From Chlamydia poikilotherma (GTDB lineage Bacteria > Chlamydiota > Chlamydiia > Chlamydiales > Chlamydiaceae), in NCBI RefSeq assembly GCF_900239975.1, contig NZ_LS992154.1:434001-498000 (forward strand): 64,000 nt of DNA, written 5' to 3'. Shown here one piece after another: positions 25,911-34,404 of this stretch. The translations under genes and the position numbers were made by a program. The first letter of the stretch is position 1, and each line of letters opens with the position of its first letter. A model generated the notes under the pieces. The model was not told the origin of the DNA. It ran no database searches and was given only the letters and a program-made list of their open reading frames with translations.

Positions 25911-26563
25911 CTTAATCCAGGGTGCGTCACGAGTCTTTCTCTATATGGCAAAGACGCTCCTTGTTCCTAAATGTGATTGTTTGATTTTTTAAATCGAAAG
26001 TGCGTTGAGATTTTCTAGCGTTTTCTTTGATTCAGTTAATTCTATGATTTAAATCATAGATGGGATGTTTTGTCTGTTTTTAAGTATCCTCTACTGTTCT
26101 TTTTTCTTATTTTCCAATGACTCATATTGACGATATTACTTGGCAGATGTATAACACATTGTCTTGTGAATATTAGCTTCTAAGATAAGCTGACCAAGAC
26201 TCTGATATTGAATCTTAGGTTATAGGCCATACCTAACTAGATATTTTAAAAAGCATTTCGTATGTGCGTGTTCTCGTGAACAGTACATAACGCCTTTCAA
26301 ATAAACTGTGGGTAGTTCAAATTTATGGATAGAATTACAAATAACATGATTTTCTCGATAAATTCATGGTATGCGTAAGAGTGTCTTTTGTCGTATCTTT
26401 GAGGTAATAATTAAGGCTACTTATAACAGAAGTTAGATTTCAAACCTTTAGGCTTAAGGCTTGTAGGTATGTCAGATTTTCGTAATATTAACAAGGCAAT
26501 ACGCCTTCTGCTTGCTATAAGGAAAGAAGCGTTAGCTCTAAAGGAAATTTAATAGGTGATTTT
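25911..26563. other. Long non-coding gap between the chaperone gene and ssb
   Basis: A 653-bp AT-rich gap, the longest in the window. A weak stem just after the slc1-type gene (GCGTC 25924-25928 with GACGC 25953-25957) may end that transcript. A perfect 20-bp palindrome lies at 26041-26060. A 27-codon frame (26469-26552, MSDFRNINKAIRL...) ends just before the ssb ribosome binding site but lacks a good one of its own. No tRNA is visible. The length suggests an untested small RNA or long leader. Confidence 0.5.
26041..26060. repeat. Perfect 20-bp palindrome
   Basis: TCTATGATTTAAATCATAGA reads the same on both strands without mismatch or spacer. It is too short in loop to act as an RNA terminator and has no T-run. 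Symmetric sites like this often bind dimeric regulators. Nothing in the window identifies the protein. Confidence 0.6.
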
Positions 26564-27043
26564 ATGATGTTTGGTTATTTTGTCGGTTATTTAGGAGCAG
26601 ATCCTGAAGAAAGAATGACCTCGAAAGGTAAACGCGTAGTTGTATTGCGTCTAGGAGTAAAATCTCGCATAGGAACTAAAGATGAAACTGTGTGGTGCAA
26701 ATGTAATGTCTGGCACAACCGCTATGATAAAATGCTCCCTTATTTGAAAAAAGGATCAGGGGTAATTATCGCAGGAGATATCTCTGTAGAAAGTTATATG
26801 AGTAAAGATGGAACTCCCCAATCTTCTTTGGTGATCAGTGTCGATACAATTAAATTTAGTCCTTTTAGTAGAAGCGAATCTCGTTCTCAATCAGCTGAAG
26901 ACAGCTCAGTTCAAACGTCTTACGAAAATGTGTCTGTGGGATTTGAGGGAGAAAGTTTGGATGCTGAAGCTGTAGCGGATAAAGATATGTACGCTGGCTA
27001 TGGTCAAGGTCAACAATATGTATCTGAAGATGTGCCTTTTTAA
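26564..27043 (+). CDS. ssb: Single-stranded DNA-binding protein
   Basis: A 159-aa protein with an N-terminal OB fold (residues 1-110: FGYFVGYLGADPEERMTSKGKRVVVLRLGVKSR split into strands, WCKCNVWHNRYDKMLPYLKKGSGVIIAGDISVESY). A flexible acidic linker and a terminal tip ending EDVPF follow; the DVPF-type tail is the docking peptide for replication and repair proteins. Tetrameric SSB coats single-stranded DNA. Two adjacent ATGs (26564, 26567) are both compatible with AGGTGA. It corresponds to CT044, 37 bp before pepA. Confidence 0.95.
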   Translation: MMFGYFVGYLGADPEERMTSKGKRVVVLRLGVKSRIGTKDETVWCKCNVWHNRYDKMLPYLKKGSGVIIAGDISVESYMSKDGTPQSSLVISVDTIKFSPFSRSESRSQSAEDSSVQTSYENVSVGFEGESLDAEAVADKDMYAGYGQGQQYVSEDVPF

Positions 27044-27080
27044 TGGCTAACGAAATAACGATTTTTATAGAGAGGTAATT

Positions 27081-28580
27081 TTGGTTCTATTTCATTCTCA
27101 AGCGTCTTGTAGTAAACGTGTTAAAGCTGATGCAATTGTTCTTCCTTTTTGGAGGTCTAAAGATAAAGTTAAATGCGCAGCTTCAATCGGAAAAGAATAT
27201 GAATCACTTTATAAAGTTGCCTTGGACAACTTCTTAGCAAAAAGCGGAGAAGTCGAACTTATTTATAGCTGTGGACAGGGGAAAGAGAAACGTCTTGTAC
27301 TTCTAGGATTAGGAAAGAACGAAGAGCTAGCTTCTGAAGAAGTTTTAGCAGCTTATGCTAAAGTAACACGTGTGTTACGCAAGGCAAAATGCACAACGGT
27401 GAATGTTGTACTTCCTACAATTTCTGAATTACGTATTTCCATAGAGGATTTCCTTGGAAATCTAACTTCTGGGATCCTATCTTTAAACTATAATTATCCT
27501 AAATACACTAAAGAATCATCGAAAGATCCTTTATTGACTAAAGTCAATGTAATGGGAATTGTTCCTAAGATTGCAGATAGAATCTTTAGAAAAGAAGAAA
27601 GTATTTTTGAGGGTGTTTACCTGACCCGAGATCTTGTGAATGGTAATGCAGATGAGGTAACGCCTCAAAAATTAGCAAATATTGCTAAGGGATTGGCTAA
27701 GGAATTCCCTAGCATTGATGCTAAGATTTTAAATAAGGATGCTATTCTTAAAGAAAAAATGGGTCTTTTAGCTGCTGTTGCTAAGGGATCTGCTGTAGAT
27801 CCTTGTTTTATCGTTTTAAGCTATCAAGGTAAGCCGAAGTCCAAAGATCAAACCGTACTTATTGGAAAGGGCGTAACTTTTGATTCTGGAGGCTTAGATC
27901 TTAAGCCAGGCAAAGCTATGTTGACTATGAAGGAAGATATGGCTGGTGCTGCTACAGTATTAGGTATTCTTTCAGGAATAGCTACTTTAGAGCTTCCTGT
28001 AAATGTTACTGCTATTATTCCTGCTACAGAAAATGCTATAGATGCTGCTGCTTATAAGATGGGCGATGTCTATACAGGTATGTCAGGATTATCAGTAGAG
28101 ATTGGCAGTACAGATGCGGAAGGTCGTTTAATACTTGCAGATGCAATGACTTATGCTTTAAAACATTGCAAGCCTACAAGAATTATTGATTTCGCTACAT
28201 TAACAGGAGCGATGGTTGTCTCCTTAGGAGAGGATGTAGCTGGCTTCTTCTCTAATAATGATGTATTGGCACAGGATCTTTCAGAAGCTTCAGCAGAAAC
28301 TAGTGAAGCTTTATGGAGACTTCCTCTTGTTGAAAAATATGACAAAGCTTTGCATTCTGATATTGCTGATATGAAAAATATTGGTAGTAACCGTGCGGGA
28401 GCTATTACAGCGGCACTTTTCTTAAGACGTTTTCTTGAAGATCAACCGGTAGCTTGGGCGCATTTAGACATTGCAGGTACTGCATATCGTGAAAAAGACG
28501 AAGATTTCTATCCAAAATATGCTTCTGGTTTCGGTGTTCGTTGTCTTATTTATTACATAGAAAAATTTCTATCCAAGTAG
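27081..28580 (+). CDS. pepA: Leucyl aminopeptidase (M17)
   Basis: A 499-aa cytosolic metallopeptidase using TTG as start at 27081, with AGAGG five bases before it. Metal and catalytic residues appear in [28 protein letters not shown] and [13 protein letters not shown]; the last differs from the usual NTDAEGR by one Ser. The N-terminal domain (residues 1-170) is less conserved, as in the family. It removes N-terminal residues from peptides and in some bacteria also binds DNA. It corresponds to CT045. A terminator follows immediately and abuts the hctB promoter. Confidence 0.95.
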   Translation: MVLFHSQASCSKRVKADAIVLPFWRSKDKVKCAASIGKEYESLYKVALDNFLAKSGEVELIYSCGQGKEKRLVLLGLGKNEELASEEVLAAYAKVTRVLRKAKCTTVNVVLPTISELRISIEDFLGNLTSGILSLNYNYPKYTKESSKDPLLTKVNVMGIVPKIADRIFRKEESIFEGVYLTRDLVNGNADEVTPQKLANIAKGLAKEFPSIDAKILNKDAILKEKMGLLAAVAKGSAVDPCFIVLSYQGKPKSKDQTVLIGKGVTFDSGGLDLKPGKAMLTMKEDMAGAATVLGILSGIATLELPVNVTAIIPATENAIDAAAYKMGDVYTGMSGLSVEIGSTDAEGRLILADAMTYALKHCKPTRIIDFATLTGAMVVSLGEDVAGFFSNNDVLAQDLSEASAETSEALWRLPLVEKYDKALHSDIADMKNIGSNRAGAITAALFLRRFLEDQPVAWAHLDIAGTAYREKDEDFYPKYASGFGVRCLIYYIEKFLSK

Positions 28581-28610
28581 TTGTTATTAAGCTTCTTTTG
28601 ATTTAGTAAT

Positions 28611-28646
28611 GCGTATTTGTTTTTAAATTATTAAAAATAAATACGC
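28611..28646 (+). terminator. Terminator of pepA
   Basis: GCGTATTT (28611-28618) pairs with AAATACGC (28639-28646), with further inner A/T pairing, and is followed by GTTTTATT. It ends 7 bp before the -35 box of the hctB promoter, so it insulates the late gene from pepA read-through. Confidence 0.7.
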
Positions 28647-28653
28647 GTTTTAT

Positions 28654-28681
28654 TAAAGTTTTTTCAATTTTCTGCCGATAG
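28654..28681 (+). promoter_or_regulatory. Sigma-28 promoter of hctB
   Basis: TAAAGTTT (28654-28661), a 12-bp spacer, then GCCGATAG (28674-28681). This matches the sigma-28 consensus TAAAGTTT-N11/12-GCCGATAA and the known C. trachomatis hctB promoter. It predicts late-cycle expression driven by the sigma factor encoded at 49.4 kb. Confidence 0.9.
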
Positions 28682-28721
28682 ATGAGGTAAGTAATTACCT
28701 GTCTAATTAGGGGAAATGAAA

Positions 28722-29372
28722 ATGTTAGGAGTACAAAAAAAACGTAGCAGCAAGAAAACAGCTACCAAAGCTGTTCGTAAACCTGCTAGAAAAGCTGCTG
28801 CTAAGAAGACTGCTACTAGAAAGCCTGTTGCTAGAAAGACAGTTCGTAAGACAACTGCTAAGAAAACTACGGCTCGCAAAACAGTTAGAAAAACTACGGC
28901 TCGTAAGACTGTAGCTAAGAAGACTGCTACTAGAAAGCCTGTTGCTAAGAAAGCAGTTCGTAAGACAACTGCTAAAAAAGCTACTGTTCGTAAGACAGTT
29001 GGAAAAACTACGGCTCGTAAGACTGTAGCTAAAAAAGCTGCTACTAGAAAGCCTGTAGTTAGAAAAACTGTTCGCAAGACAGCTGCTAAGACTACAGCTC
29101 GCAAAACAGTTAGAAAAACTACAACAGCTCGTAAGACTGTAGCTAAGAAAACTGTTGCTAAAAAGCCTGCAGTTAGAAAAACGACAGTTCGTAAGACAGC
29201 TGCTAGAAAGACAGTAGCAAAGCCTGCTATCTCATGCCACAAACATCATAGACATACAGCTTCTTGCAAGCGTGTGTGTTCTTCTTCAGCTAAAAGAAGA
29301 TGTGGTTCTAAAAGCCGTGTTCGTACAGCTCATGGCTGGCGTCAACAGTTGATGAAACTTGTTTCCCGATAG
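28722..29372 (+). CDS. hctB: Histone H1-like protein Hc2
   Basis: About 216 aa. I place the start at ATG 28722 (MLGVQKKRSS) because AGGGGA is seven bases before it; the ATG at 28716 is too close to that site. Residues 8-165 are a string of Lys/Arg/Ala/Thr pentapeptide-like repeats (such as TARKTV, AKKT, RKTT) resembling histone H1 tails. The end HGWRQQLMKLVSR is typical of Hc2. It compacts the chromosome as reticulate bodies become elementary bodies and shuts down transcription. Length of the repeat tract varies among strains. It has its own sigma-28 promoter and terminator. Corresponds to CT046. Confidence 0.96.
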   Translation: MLGVQKKRSSKKTATKAVRKPARKAAAKKTATRKPVARKTVRKTTAKKTTARKTVRKTTARKTVAKKTATRKPVAKKAVRKTTAKKATVRKTVGKTTARKTVAKKAATRKPVVRKTVRKTAAKTTARKTVRKTTTARKTVAKKTVAKKPAVRKTTVRKTAARKTVAKPAISCHKHHRHTASCKRVCSSSAKRRCGSKSRVRTAHGWRQQLMKLVSR

Positions 29373-29404
29373 AAACTAGATCCATTAGACGATAGACGAT
29401 GGTG

Positions 29405-29443
29405 AACGGTAAGGGTATAAAAAACCTCTTACCGTTTTTTTTT
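29405..29443 (+). terminator. Terminator of hctB
   Basis: AACGGTAAG (29405-29413) pairs with CTTACCGTT (29428-29436) and is followed by nine T residues. It is a strong rho-independent terminator about 32 bp after the hctB stop codon. Confidence 0.92.
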
Positions 29444-29539
29444 GCCTACATTGTAGATTCTACAGACTCCCTCTGTACAGTTAGATGAGTAAAGGGTATA
29501 GTAAATCTTTACGCGTATATGTGCTAGGAGGTTTAGGAG

Positions 29540-30475
29540 ATGCAAGAATACACTTGCTTCCAAAATTTTTCCAAATTCTATAAGGAAAAGGCTCCTGCTC
29601 TTACAGTCATTGGTTCAAATTCTGAAGAGGATAAGAACGTATGTATAGAGCTTCTTGTTTCTGGGAAAGCTCAAGAATTCGATGCTTCGGGATTAACAGT
29701 TAGTGATTTATCAAAATGGACAGAATCTTATGGATTATTTGCCTCGAAAGAGGTGATTTCTATTTTTCAAACTGAGAAGTTACCTCAACAAACTCGGGAT
29801 TTTCTTATCCGTTATGCAAAAAATCCTCACCCACATCTCACTATATTTTTATTCACTACGAAACAATCCTTTTTTCAATCTTTACTTAAGGAATTAGTTT
29901 CTGCTGCTTCTTTATCACTATTTGGTGAGTGGCAATCGGATAGAGAGAAGCGTATGACTATTCTTCTTTCTCAAAGAGCTTCGTCTCTGGGAATAACTTG
30001 TTCTTTGGCTTTAGCTTCGGCATTTATTAAGAAATTTCCTCAGGGAGAGATGCATAACCTTATTGGTGAATTTCATAAATTACTTTGCTGCATAGGGAAA
30101 AAACAAACATTAGAGTATGGAGATATTGAAAGTTTCGTAGTAAAAAAAGAACAGGTGTCTTTGTGGAAATTGCGTGATGCTATTTTGCAGAGGAATGCTT
30201 CAGAAAGTCAGATATTACTACAAGCTTTGCTTTATGAACATGGAGAAGATCCTCTAGGATTGATAGCTTTTCTTCGTGGTCAGTGTTTATATGGTTTACG
30301 TAGTTTAGAAGAAGAAACAGGGGATAGAAAACATCGGTTTTTTATTTCCTACGGTAGAGAACGACTCCATCAAGCGCTTAGTCATTTATTTTATGCCGAG
30401 AGTATTATTAAGAATAATGTGCAAGACTCTATAATAGCTGTTGAGACTTTGCTGATTAGGATGACAAATTCATGA
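29540..30475 (+). CDS. holA: DNA polymerase III delta-subunit-like protein
   Basis: A 311-aa soluble protein. Its layout matches the delta subunit: an N-terminal AAA+-like region with no functional Walker A, a middle helical part and a C-terminal helical domain (LWKLRDAILQRNASESQILLQALL then EDPLGLIAFLRGQCL). The motif LWKLxDAIxxxxxxxA near residue 215 is the best delta family cue. Delta opens the beta clamp during clamp loading. AGGAGGTTTAGGAG precedes the ATG. It corresponds to CT047. Sequence conservation is low, so the assignment is family-level; its 4-bp overlap with the next gene indicates coupling. Confidence 0.7.
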   Translation: MQEYTCFQNFSKFYKEKAPALTVIGSNSEEDKNVCIELLVSGKAQEFDASGLTVSDLSKWTESYGLFASKEVISIFQTEKLPQQTRDFLIRYAKNPHPHLTIFLFTTKQSFFQSLLKELVSAASLSLFGEWQSDREKRMTILLSQRASSLGITCSLALASAFIKKFPQGEMHNLIGEFHKLLCCIGKKQTLEYGDIESFVVKKEQVSLWKLRDAILQRNASESQILLQALLYEHGEDPLGLIAFLRGQCLYGLRSLEEETGDRKHRFFISYGRERLHQALSHLFYAESIIKNNVQDSIIAVETLLIRMTNS

Positions 30476-31182
30476 CTTTATATATTTTCCCAAATACTTT
30501 AGGTAATCGACGTGTGGATCTTCTGCCTGCAGTTATCGGAGAGATTATTCCTAAGCTTCAAGGTTTAATTGCCGAGAGTGATCGCGGGGGACGTGCATTT
30601 CTTAGTCTGTGGAAAGTACAAGAGACACATAAGTTTCCCATTGCGGTATTAAATAAAAACGATCGTTCTGTAAAAGCTTGGGATTTTTATCTAGAGCCTA
30701 TTATAAAAAAGCAAGAAAACTGGGGATTAGTTTCTGATTCTGGGCTTCCTTGCATTGCAGATCCTGGAGCAGGACTTGTACGTCGTGCTCGTGCTCTTAA
30801 TTTATCGATTCAAGCGTTTTCGGGTCCATGTTCTATAACCCTAGCGCTTATGTTGTCAGGATTACCTGGACAAAACTTTACTTTTTTAGGGTATCTTCCA
30901 CAAAATCCTAAGGATAGAGCACGTTGCATAAAGAGTAGCTCAGGAAAACAACATACGCAAATATGTATCGAAACACCATATCGCAATGTTCATACCTTCC
31001 AAGCGTTACTAGGAATTTTGCCAGGATACACTGAGTTATGTGTAGGTATAGACATTACTGGAGATCAAGAGTTTGTCTCTACAAGATCGGTAGATACTTG
31101 GTTGCGATCTACAGATCTTGATAAGGTGACTGAACAAATTACAAAGACACTAGCGATTTTTCTATTTCACACTCCCGGGTAA
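30472..31182 (+). CDS. RsmI/YraL-like SAM-dependent methyltransferase
   Basis: A 236-aa protein of the tetrapyrrole methylase fold. GLVSDSGLPCIADPGAGLVRRA at residues 85-106 is the conserved SAM-loop block (SDAGxPxIxDPGxxLV), and SGPCSITLALMLSGLPGQNFTFLGYLP follows as in RsmI. IETPYRNVHTF matches ESPHR. The N-terminal GTPIGNLED motif of true RsmI is replaced by PNTLGNRRVDLLP, so it may be a sister enzyme rather than the 16S C1402 ribose methylase itself. It corresponds to CT048. It overlaps holA by 4 bp. Confidence 0.82.
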   Translation: MTLYIFPNTLGNRRVDLLPAVIGEIIPKLQGLIAESDRGGRAFLSLWKVQETHKFPIAVLNKNDRSVKAWDFYLEPIIKKQENWGLVSDSGLPCIADPGAGLVRRARALNLSIQAFSGPCSITLALMLSGLPGQNFTFLGYLPQNPKDRARCIKSSSGKQHTQICIETPYRNVHTFQALLGILPGYTELCVGIDITGDQEFVSTRSVDTWLRSTDLDKVTEQITKTLAIFLFHTPG

Positions 31183-31202
31183 TCTTGCTTAGAACTGAGG
31201 TA

Positions 31203-31225
31203 GAAACCTTTACTTGAAAGGTTTC
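31203..31225. terminator. Hairpin between converging genes
   Basis: GAAACCTTT (31203-31211) pairs with AAAGGTTTC (31217-31225) around a 5-base loop. It lies between the stop codons of the rsmI-like gene and the minus-strand membrane protein gene. There is no clear T-run on either strand, so efficiency is uncertain. Confidence 0.5.
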
Positions 31226-31238
31226 TCAATGCAATTCC

Positions 31239-31709
31239 TTAGATATCCATCTTGCTGCAACAAGAACCTTCTGAGCAGCAGCTTTCAACAAGGGTTTGCT
31301 CTTGTTTTACAGGAGTATTTTCTGCTTTTTTAGCAAGCGTTGCATAATGGTTTTTTATATTACGCATTTTCTTACAAAGAACAAATGGTTCTATGATTGA
31401 CCAGGCAAATAGGATAAGAATAGGTGTGCCCATCAATTTTATATAAGATGGGTCCATGGAAGGCACGTCTTTACGCATCCTTATTTTCCCAGACGCCATA
31501 GCAACGATATAGAGCACATTCCACAATATGGGTGTGGCAATAATAATAAAGGCACATAGATATACAAGATTTTTGTATTTTCTGAAGTGTTTCTTAGGAG
31601 CTAAGGGTTCATTTTTAAATAAGATTCTATAAAAAATTAGTACTGGAATGGAAGGTGATAGGAAGAAAATCAAATTAACGATCGTCGACATAATACTTTG
31701 TTGGGGCAC
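31239..31709 (-). CDS. Small membrane protein with a Cys-rich tail
   Basis: A 156-aa protein starting with GTG at 31709, supported by AAGGAG six bases upstream. Three hydrophobic segments are visible: residues 8-28 (IVNLIFFLSPSIPVLIFYRIL), 48-70 (LVYLCAFIIIATPILWNVLYIVAM) and 92-106 (LMGTPILILFAWSIIEPFV). Loops are basic. The C-terminus ends with ESCCSEGSCCSKMDI, two CC pairs that could bind metal, be acylated or form disulfides. I do not recognise a family. It lies between the rsmI-like gene and the Pls-type pair. Confidence 0.7.
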   Translation of the reverse strand: MPQQSIMSTIVNLIFFLSPSIPVLIFYRILFKNEPLAPKKHFRKYKNLVYLCAFIIIATPILWNVLYIVAMASGKIRMRKDVPSMDPSYIKLMGTPILILFAWSIIEPFVLCKKMRNIKNHYATLAKKAENTPVKQEQTLVESCCSEGSCCSKMDI

Positions 31710-31853
31710 AACATTCTCCTTGTTTTTCGATCAATATACCTTAGCTTTTCCTCTGTAAATCCGTCGACATTTTTATTATTAAATAATTTTATATTTAAAA
31801 AAGTTTTTTTGTTCTATTTGTTTATTAAAAATTGATCAATGTAAATTTTAAAA

Positions 31854-33068
31854 ATGAAAAATATAATTAAAGATATAAAAGCACAAAATTCTGGAAAAGC
31901 CATTCCTAATGATCAGATTCAATTTTCCTGCGGAGGTGATGGTGTTACCGAGAATGTTATGCGTAAACCTTGGAACGTTTCGAATCAAAGAATTACAAAT
32001 ATAGCTCGTGGATCTGGAAATCCTGCTAGTGGGAGTATCACTTTAAAAAGTGATCTTAGTGATTATCTTCAAAAGGGAGGTGTCACTACAAGAGGAGTCT
32101 TTCTAAGGACAACAGGTGGCTTGATGATTGGGGATATCGATATGGGATCTACCCATACTGTAGTTGGTTTGCCTATATCATATAAAACCACTATTGTTAA
32201 TGATAATGATACGGCTTCTGTAGGTATGGTCTCAGAAGATATAGGTTCTCTTGCTGATAAGCTAACCGATCTTATCAATCAAATAAACGATCTCTCTTCC
32301 GCAGGTGGTTTAGATAAAATCATAAAAGATTTAGGAACACCATCTGGTGGAACTTTAACAAAACCGAACGAGGCTCAATGGTTAGTGCGTGCTGGAGGAA
32401 ACTCTATGGCTGGCGATTTAGGATTCAAAAAAAATGAGCAAAGTACACCTACAGATCCAGAGCCTACTATTAAAAATCTTGCAATAACAGGTTCTGTAGC
32501 AAGTGGTGGTTCTGCTGTTGGAGCTATTTCTACGGCAACTCCAAAAGATAAGCTTCAAAGGATTGTTGCTGTAAATGACCTTACAGAAACCCTAAATGAG
32601 ATAGTGAAGAATACTACATATCCCAAATGGACGGGTATGGACGTTTCTTTTGTTTGTTTAAAACAAGTCGCCAGCAGTTCAACTCCACCATCTTCTACAG
32701 ATTATGAAAAATCTAGCAATGCTGATAATTATATAACAACAGTAGATGCAAACAGTGTTAAATTATTGCGTAGGGGCATTTATTGCGTTTCCTTTATCTA
32801 TGATTTCACTCAACCAAATCCTCCTTCTACACCACCTGCTCCAGCTACAGATGTTAGTTGTGCATTAGCTATTACTCCTAAAAGTGGTACAAAAACAGAA
32901 TGCTATAAAGTGACAGGTAAGTCTGACACTACATTCATAGGAAAGACTTATATTTTTATTGAGGATGCTCAAGCATCCACGGAAGCAACACTGAGTTTCG
33001 AAGTCACAGCTACTTCATCAATTGCTAAACAAACATGGACAGTATCTTTTATAGGCGCTGCTTATTAA
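31854..33068 (+). CDS. Pls/CT049-CT050-type protein with tail-fibre-like repeats (copy 1)
   Basis: A 404-aa protein at the locus of CT049-CT051, downstream of the rsmI-like gene and before hemW. CT049 and CT050 (Pls1/Pls2) are Pmp-like proteins found in the inclusion lumen. There is no signal peptide and no clear ribosome binding site. The N-terminal 240 residues repeat a pattern like GGLMIGDIDMGSTHTVVGLP and GGNSMAGDLGFKK, the 'G-x-M-x-G-D-x-D-M' wording of phage tail-fibre/receptor-binding shafts. Residues 255-404 look like an all-beta head domain (LLRRGIYCVSFIYDF; ATLSFEVTATSSIAKQTWTVSFIG). It converges on a paralog across a shared terminator. Homology to Pls is by locus and character. Confidence 0.65.
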   Translation: MKNIIKDIKAQNSGKAIPNDQIQFSCGGDGVTENVMRKPWNVSNQRITNIARGSGNPASGSITLKSDLSDYLQKGGVTTRGVFLRTTGGLMIGDIDMGSTHTVVGLPISYKTTIVNDNDTASVGMVSEDIGSLADKLTDLINQINDLSSAGGLDKIIKDLGTPSGGTLTKPNEAQWLVRAGGNSMAGDLGFKKNEQSTPTDPEPTIKNLAITGSVASGGSAVGAISTATPKDKLQRIVAVNDLTETLNEIVKNTTYPKWTGMDVSFVCLKQVASSSTPPSSTDYEKSSNADNYITTVDANSVKLLRRGIYCVSFIYDFTQPNPPSTPPAPATDVSCALAITPKSGTKTECYKVTGKSDTTFIGKTYIFIEDAQASTEATLSFEVTATSSIAKQTWTVSFIGAAY

Positions 33069-33075
33069 ATTATAG

Positions 33076-33106
33076 AATAAGGCTAAGAAATAAACTTAGC
33101 CTTATT
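33076..33106. terminator. Bidirectional terminator shared by the Pls-type pair
   Basis: AATAAGGCTAAG (33076-33087) pairs perfectly with CTTAGCCTTATT (33095-33106) around a 7-base loop, with A and T runs on the outer sides. It lies between converging stop codons at 33068 and 33115 and can serve both genes. Confidence 0.88.
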
Positions 33107-33114
33107 TTAAGAAA

Positions 33115-34404
33115 CTACGGTGTAGCTGTGAATGTTGATGGAAGTAAAGTTACTTGCCATGACCATGAGCTAATCTCAAGAGTTGAGGAGCTGCCTGTTG
33201 GTGGATTGAATTTCAATTTAAGATCAGAAGCATTTTGAACAGGAATTTGACAAAATAAATTTTGTCCCGAGCTTAAAGCAGCAACACTATAAACAACAGT
33301 ATCTGTTGAGGATGATCCACCACCTGTTGTTGTCGATGGATTTAATACCACACTAATATTTGCAGTTGTATTTCCAGTCCAATTAGCTGTTACAGATAAC
33401 GAGAGAATTCCTGGAGCAAGAATTTTGATAGTTTCTGTATCAGAGTCTTCTATCTTTAAATACTGTTCTGTTATTGGGGTGGTAATCGTGTTATTAGTTT
33501 TTGGAGTTCCTGTTGGTCCTGAGCTTGTTGCTCCAATTACATTAGAACCCTTGCTTATAGGTTTCGGAAAAGGTGGCCTAGGTACGAATGGCGATGGACC
33601 TGGTGCGGGAGGGGGCGGTGGAGGAGGAGATGGAGGTGATGTGGTCACTGTTTTCCATTCAAAATAGTCCGTCACTGAGGTTGTGCCGCCCTGAATTGCA
33701 TTCCCTAATAACCCAATTTGTGGTGTTGTGACTTTAGCTTGTAAGTATTCAACATTTACTGCGTCTTTAGCATTACTTGGTGTTCCTAATCCTTTAATAG
33801 TGTGATTTTTCATCTCTAAATCACCTGACATCGTACTTCCTGCAATTTTTACAAATAGCGAAGTGTCTGGTGGGGGTGGCGCATCTGGATCTGAGTTATT
33901 CTGAGTCAGTCCTAAAGCTGTTTCAATAGTGCTGACTTTTGAGGATACATCAGAGATCTTTTGTACTGCATCATTAATATCAGGGTTATTCGTGACTGTA
34001 TTAGCCGTATCCATAACATACTTTACGGTTGCAGCAGCTGATGGATCTAAAGTAGTCGATCCTGCACCCCCAGTTGTAGGCATGAGTATATTGATAATTG
34101 AGTGACCGCTCATATCAATATTCCCCGTCATGGTTCCACCTGTTGTGGGAAGGTATCCAGATTGAGGATCATTTTTTGATACATAATTAGACTTTAAATA
34201 ATCTAAAGATACCGCATCTGAGTCTTGTCTAGGGTTAGGTAAACCACTAATATTTTGGTTATTCATATTAATGGTTTTCATTGATGTGATTGTTGTCTCT
34301 GTCAGAGTAAATAAAGATGGATCAGGATTTGTCGTTGCTCTTGTTCTACTAGTAGTATTAGATGATAAATCTGTAGTTTCGTTATTATCTATTTTATCTT
34401 TCAT
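33115..34404 (-). CDS. Pls/CT049-CT050-type protein with tail-fibre-like repeats (copy 2)
   Basis: A 429-aa paralog facing copy 1. The repeats are clearer here: GGTMTGNIDMSGHSIINI near residue 88 and GSTMSGDLEMKNHTIKGLGT near 190, each followed by a DAVxxxYL-type step (SDAVSLDYLKS, KDAVNVEYLQA). This is the wording of trimeric phage tail fibres. A proline-rich hinge (PPSPPPPPPPAPGPSPF) lies near residues 258-280. Residues 300-429 are predicted all-beta with alternating hydrophobics, ending ISSWSWQVTLLPS, similar to the end of copy 1. No signal peptide and no obvious ribosome binding site. Secretion to the inclusion lumen is inferred from the C. trachomatis homologs. Confidence 0.65.
   Translation of the reverse strand: MKDKIDNNETTDLSSNTTSRTRATTNPDPSLFTLTETTITSMKTINMNNQNISGLPNPRQDSDAVSLDYLKSNYVSKNDPQSGYLPTTGGTMTGNIDMSGHSIINILMPTTGGAGSTTLDPSAAATVKYVMDTANTVTNNPDINDAVQKISDVSSKVSTIETALGLTQNNSDPDAPPPPDTSLFVKIAGSTMSGDLEMKNHTIKGLGTPSNAKDAVNVEYLQAKVTTPQIGLLGNAIQGGTTSVTDYFEWKTVTTSPPSPPPPPPPAPGPSPFVPRPPFPKPISKGSNVIGATSSGPTGTPKTNNTITTPITEQYLKIEDSDTETIKILAPGILSLSVTANWTGNTTANISVVLNPSTTTGGGSSSTDTVVYSVAALSSGQNLFCQIPVQNASDLKLKFNPPTGSSSTLEISSWSWQVTLLPSTFTATP

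Noticed and set aside
28716..28721. ATG at 28716 as hctB start.
   Set aside because: Only one base separates it from AGGGGA, whereas ATG 28722 has ideal spacing and gives the usual Hc2 N-terminus MLGVQKK.
28703..29242. A long valine/leucine/alanine-rich frame antisense to hctB.
   Set aside because: It is the complement of the Lys/Arg/Ala/Thr repeat codons. The composition is dictated by hctB and there is no ribosome binding site.
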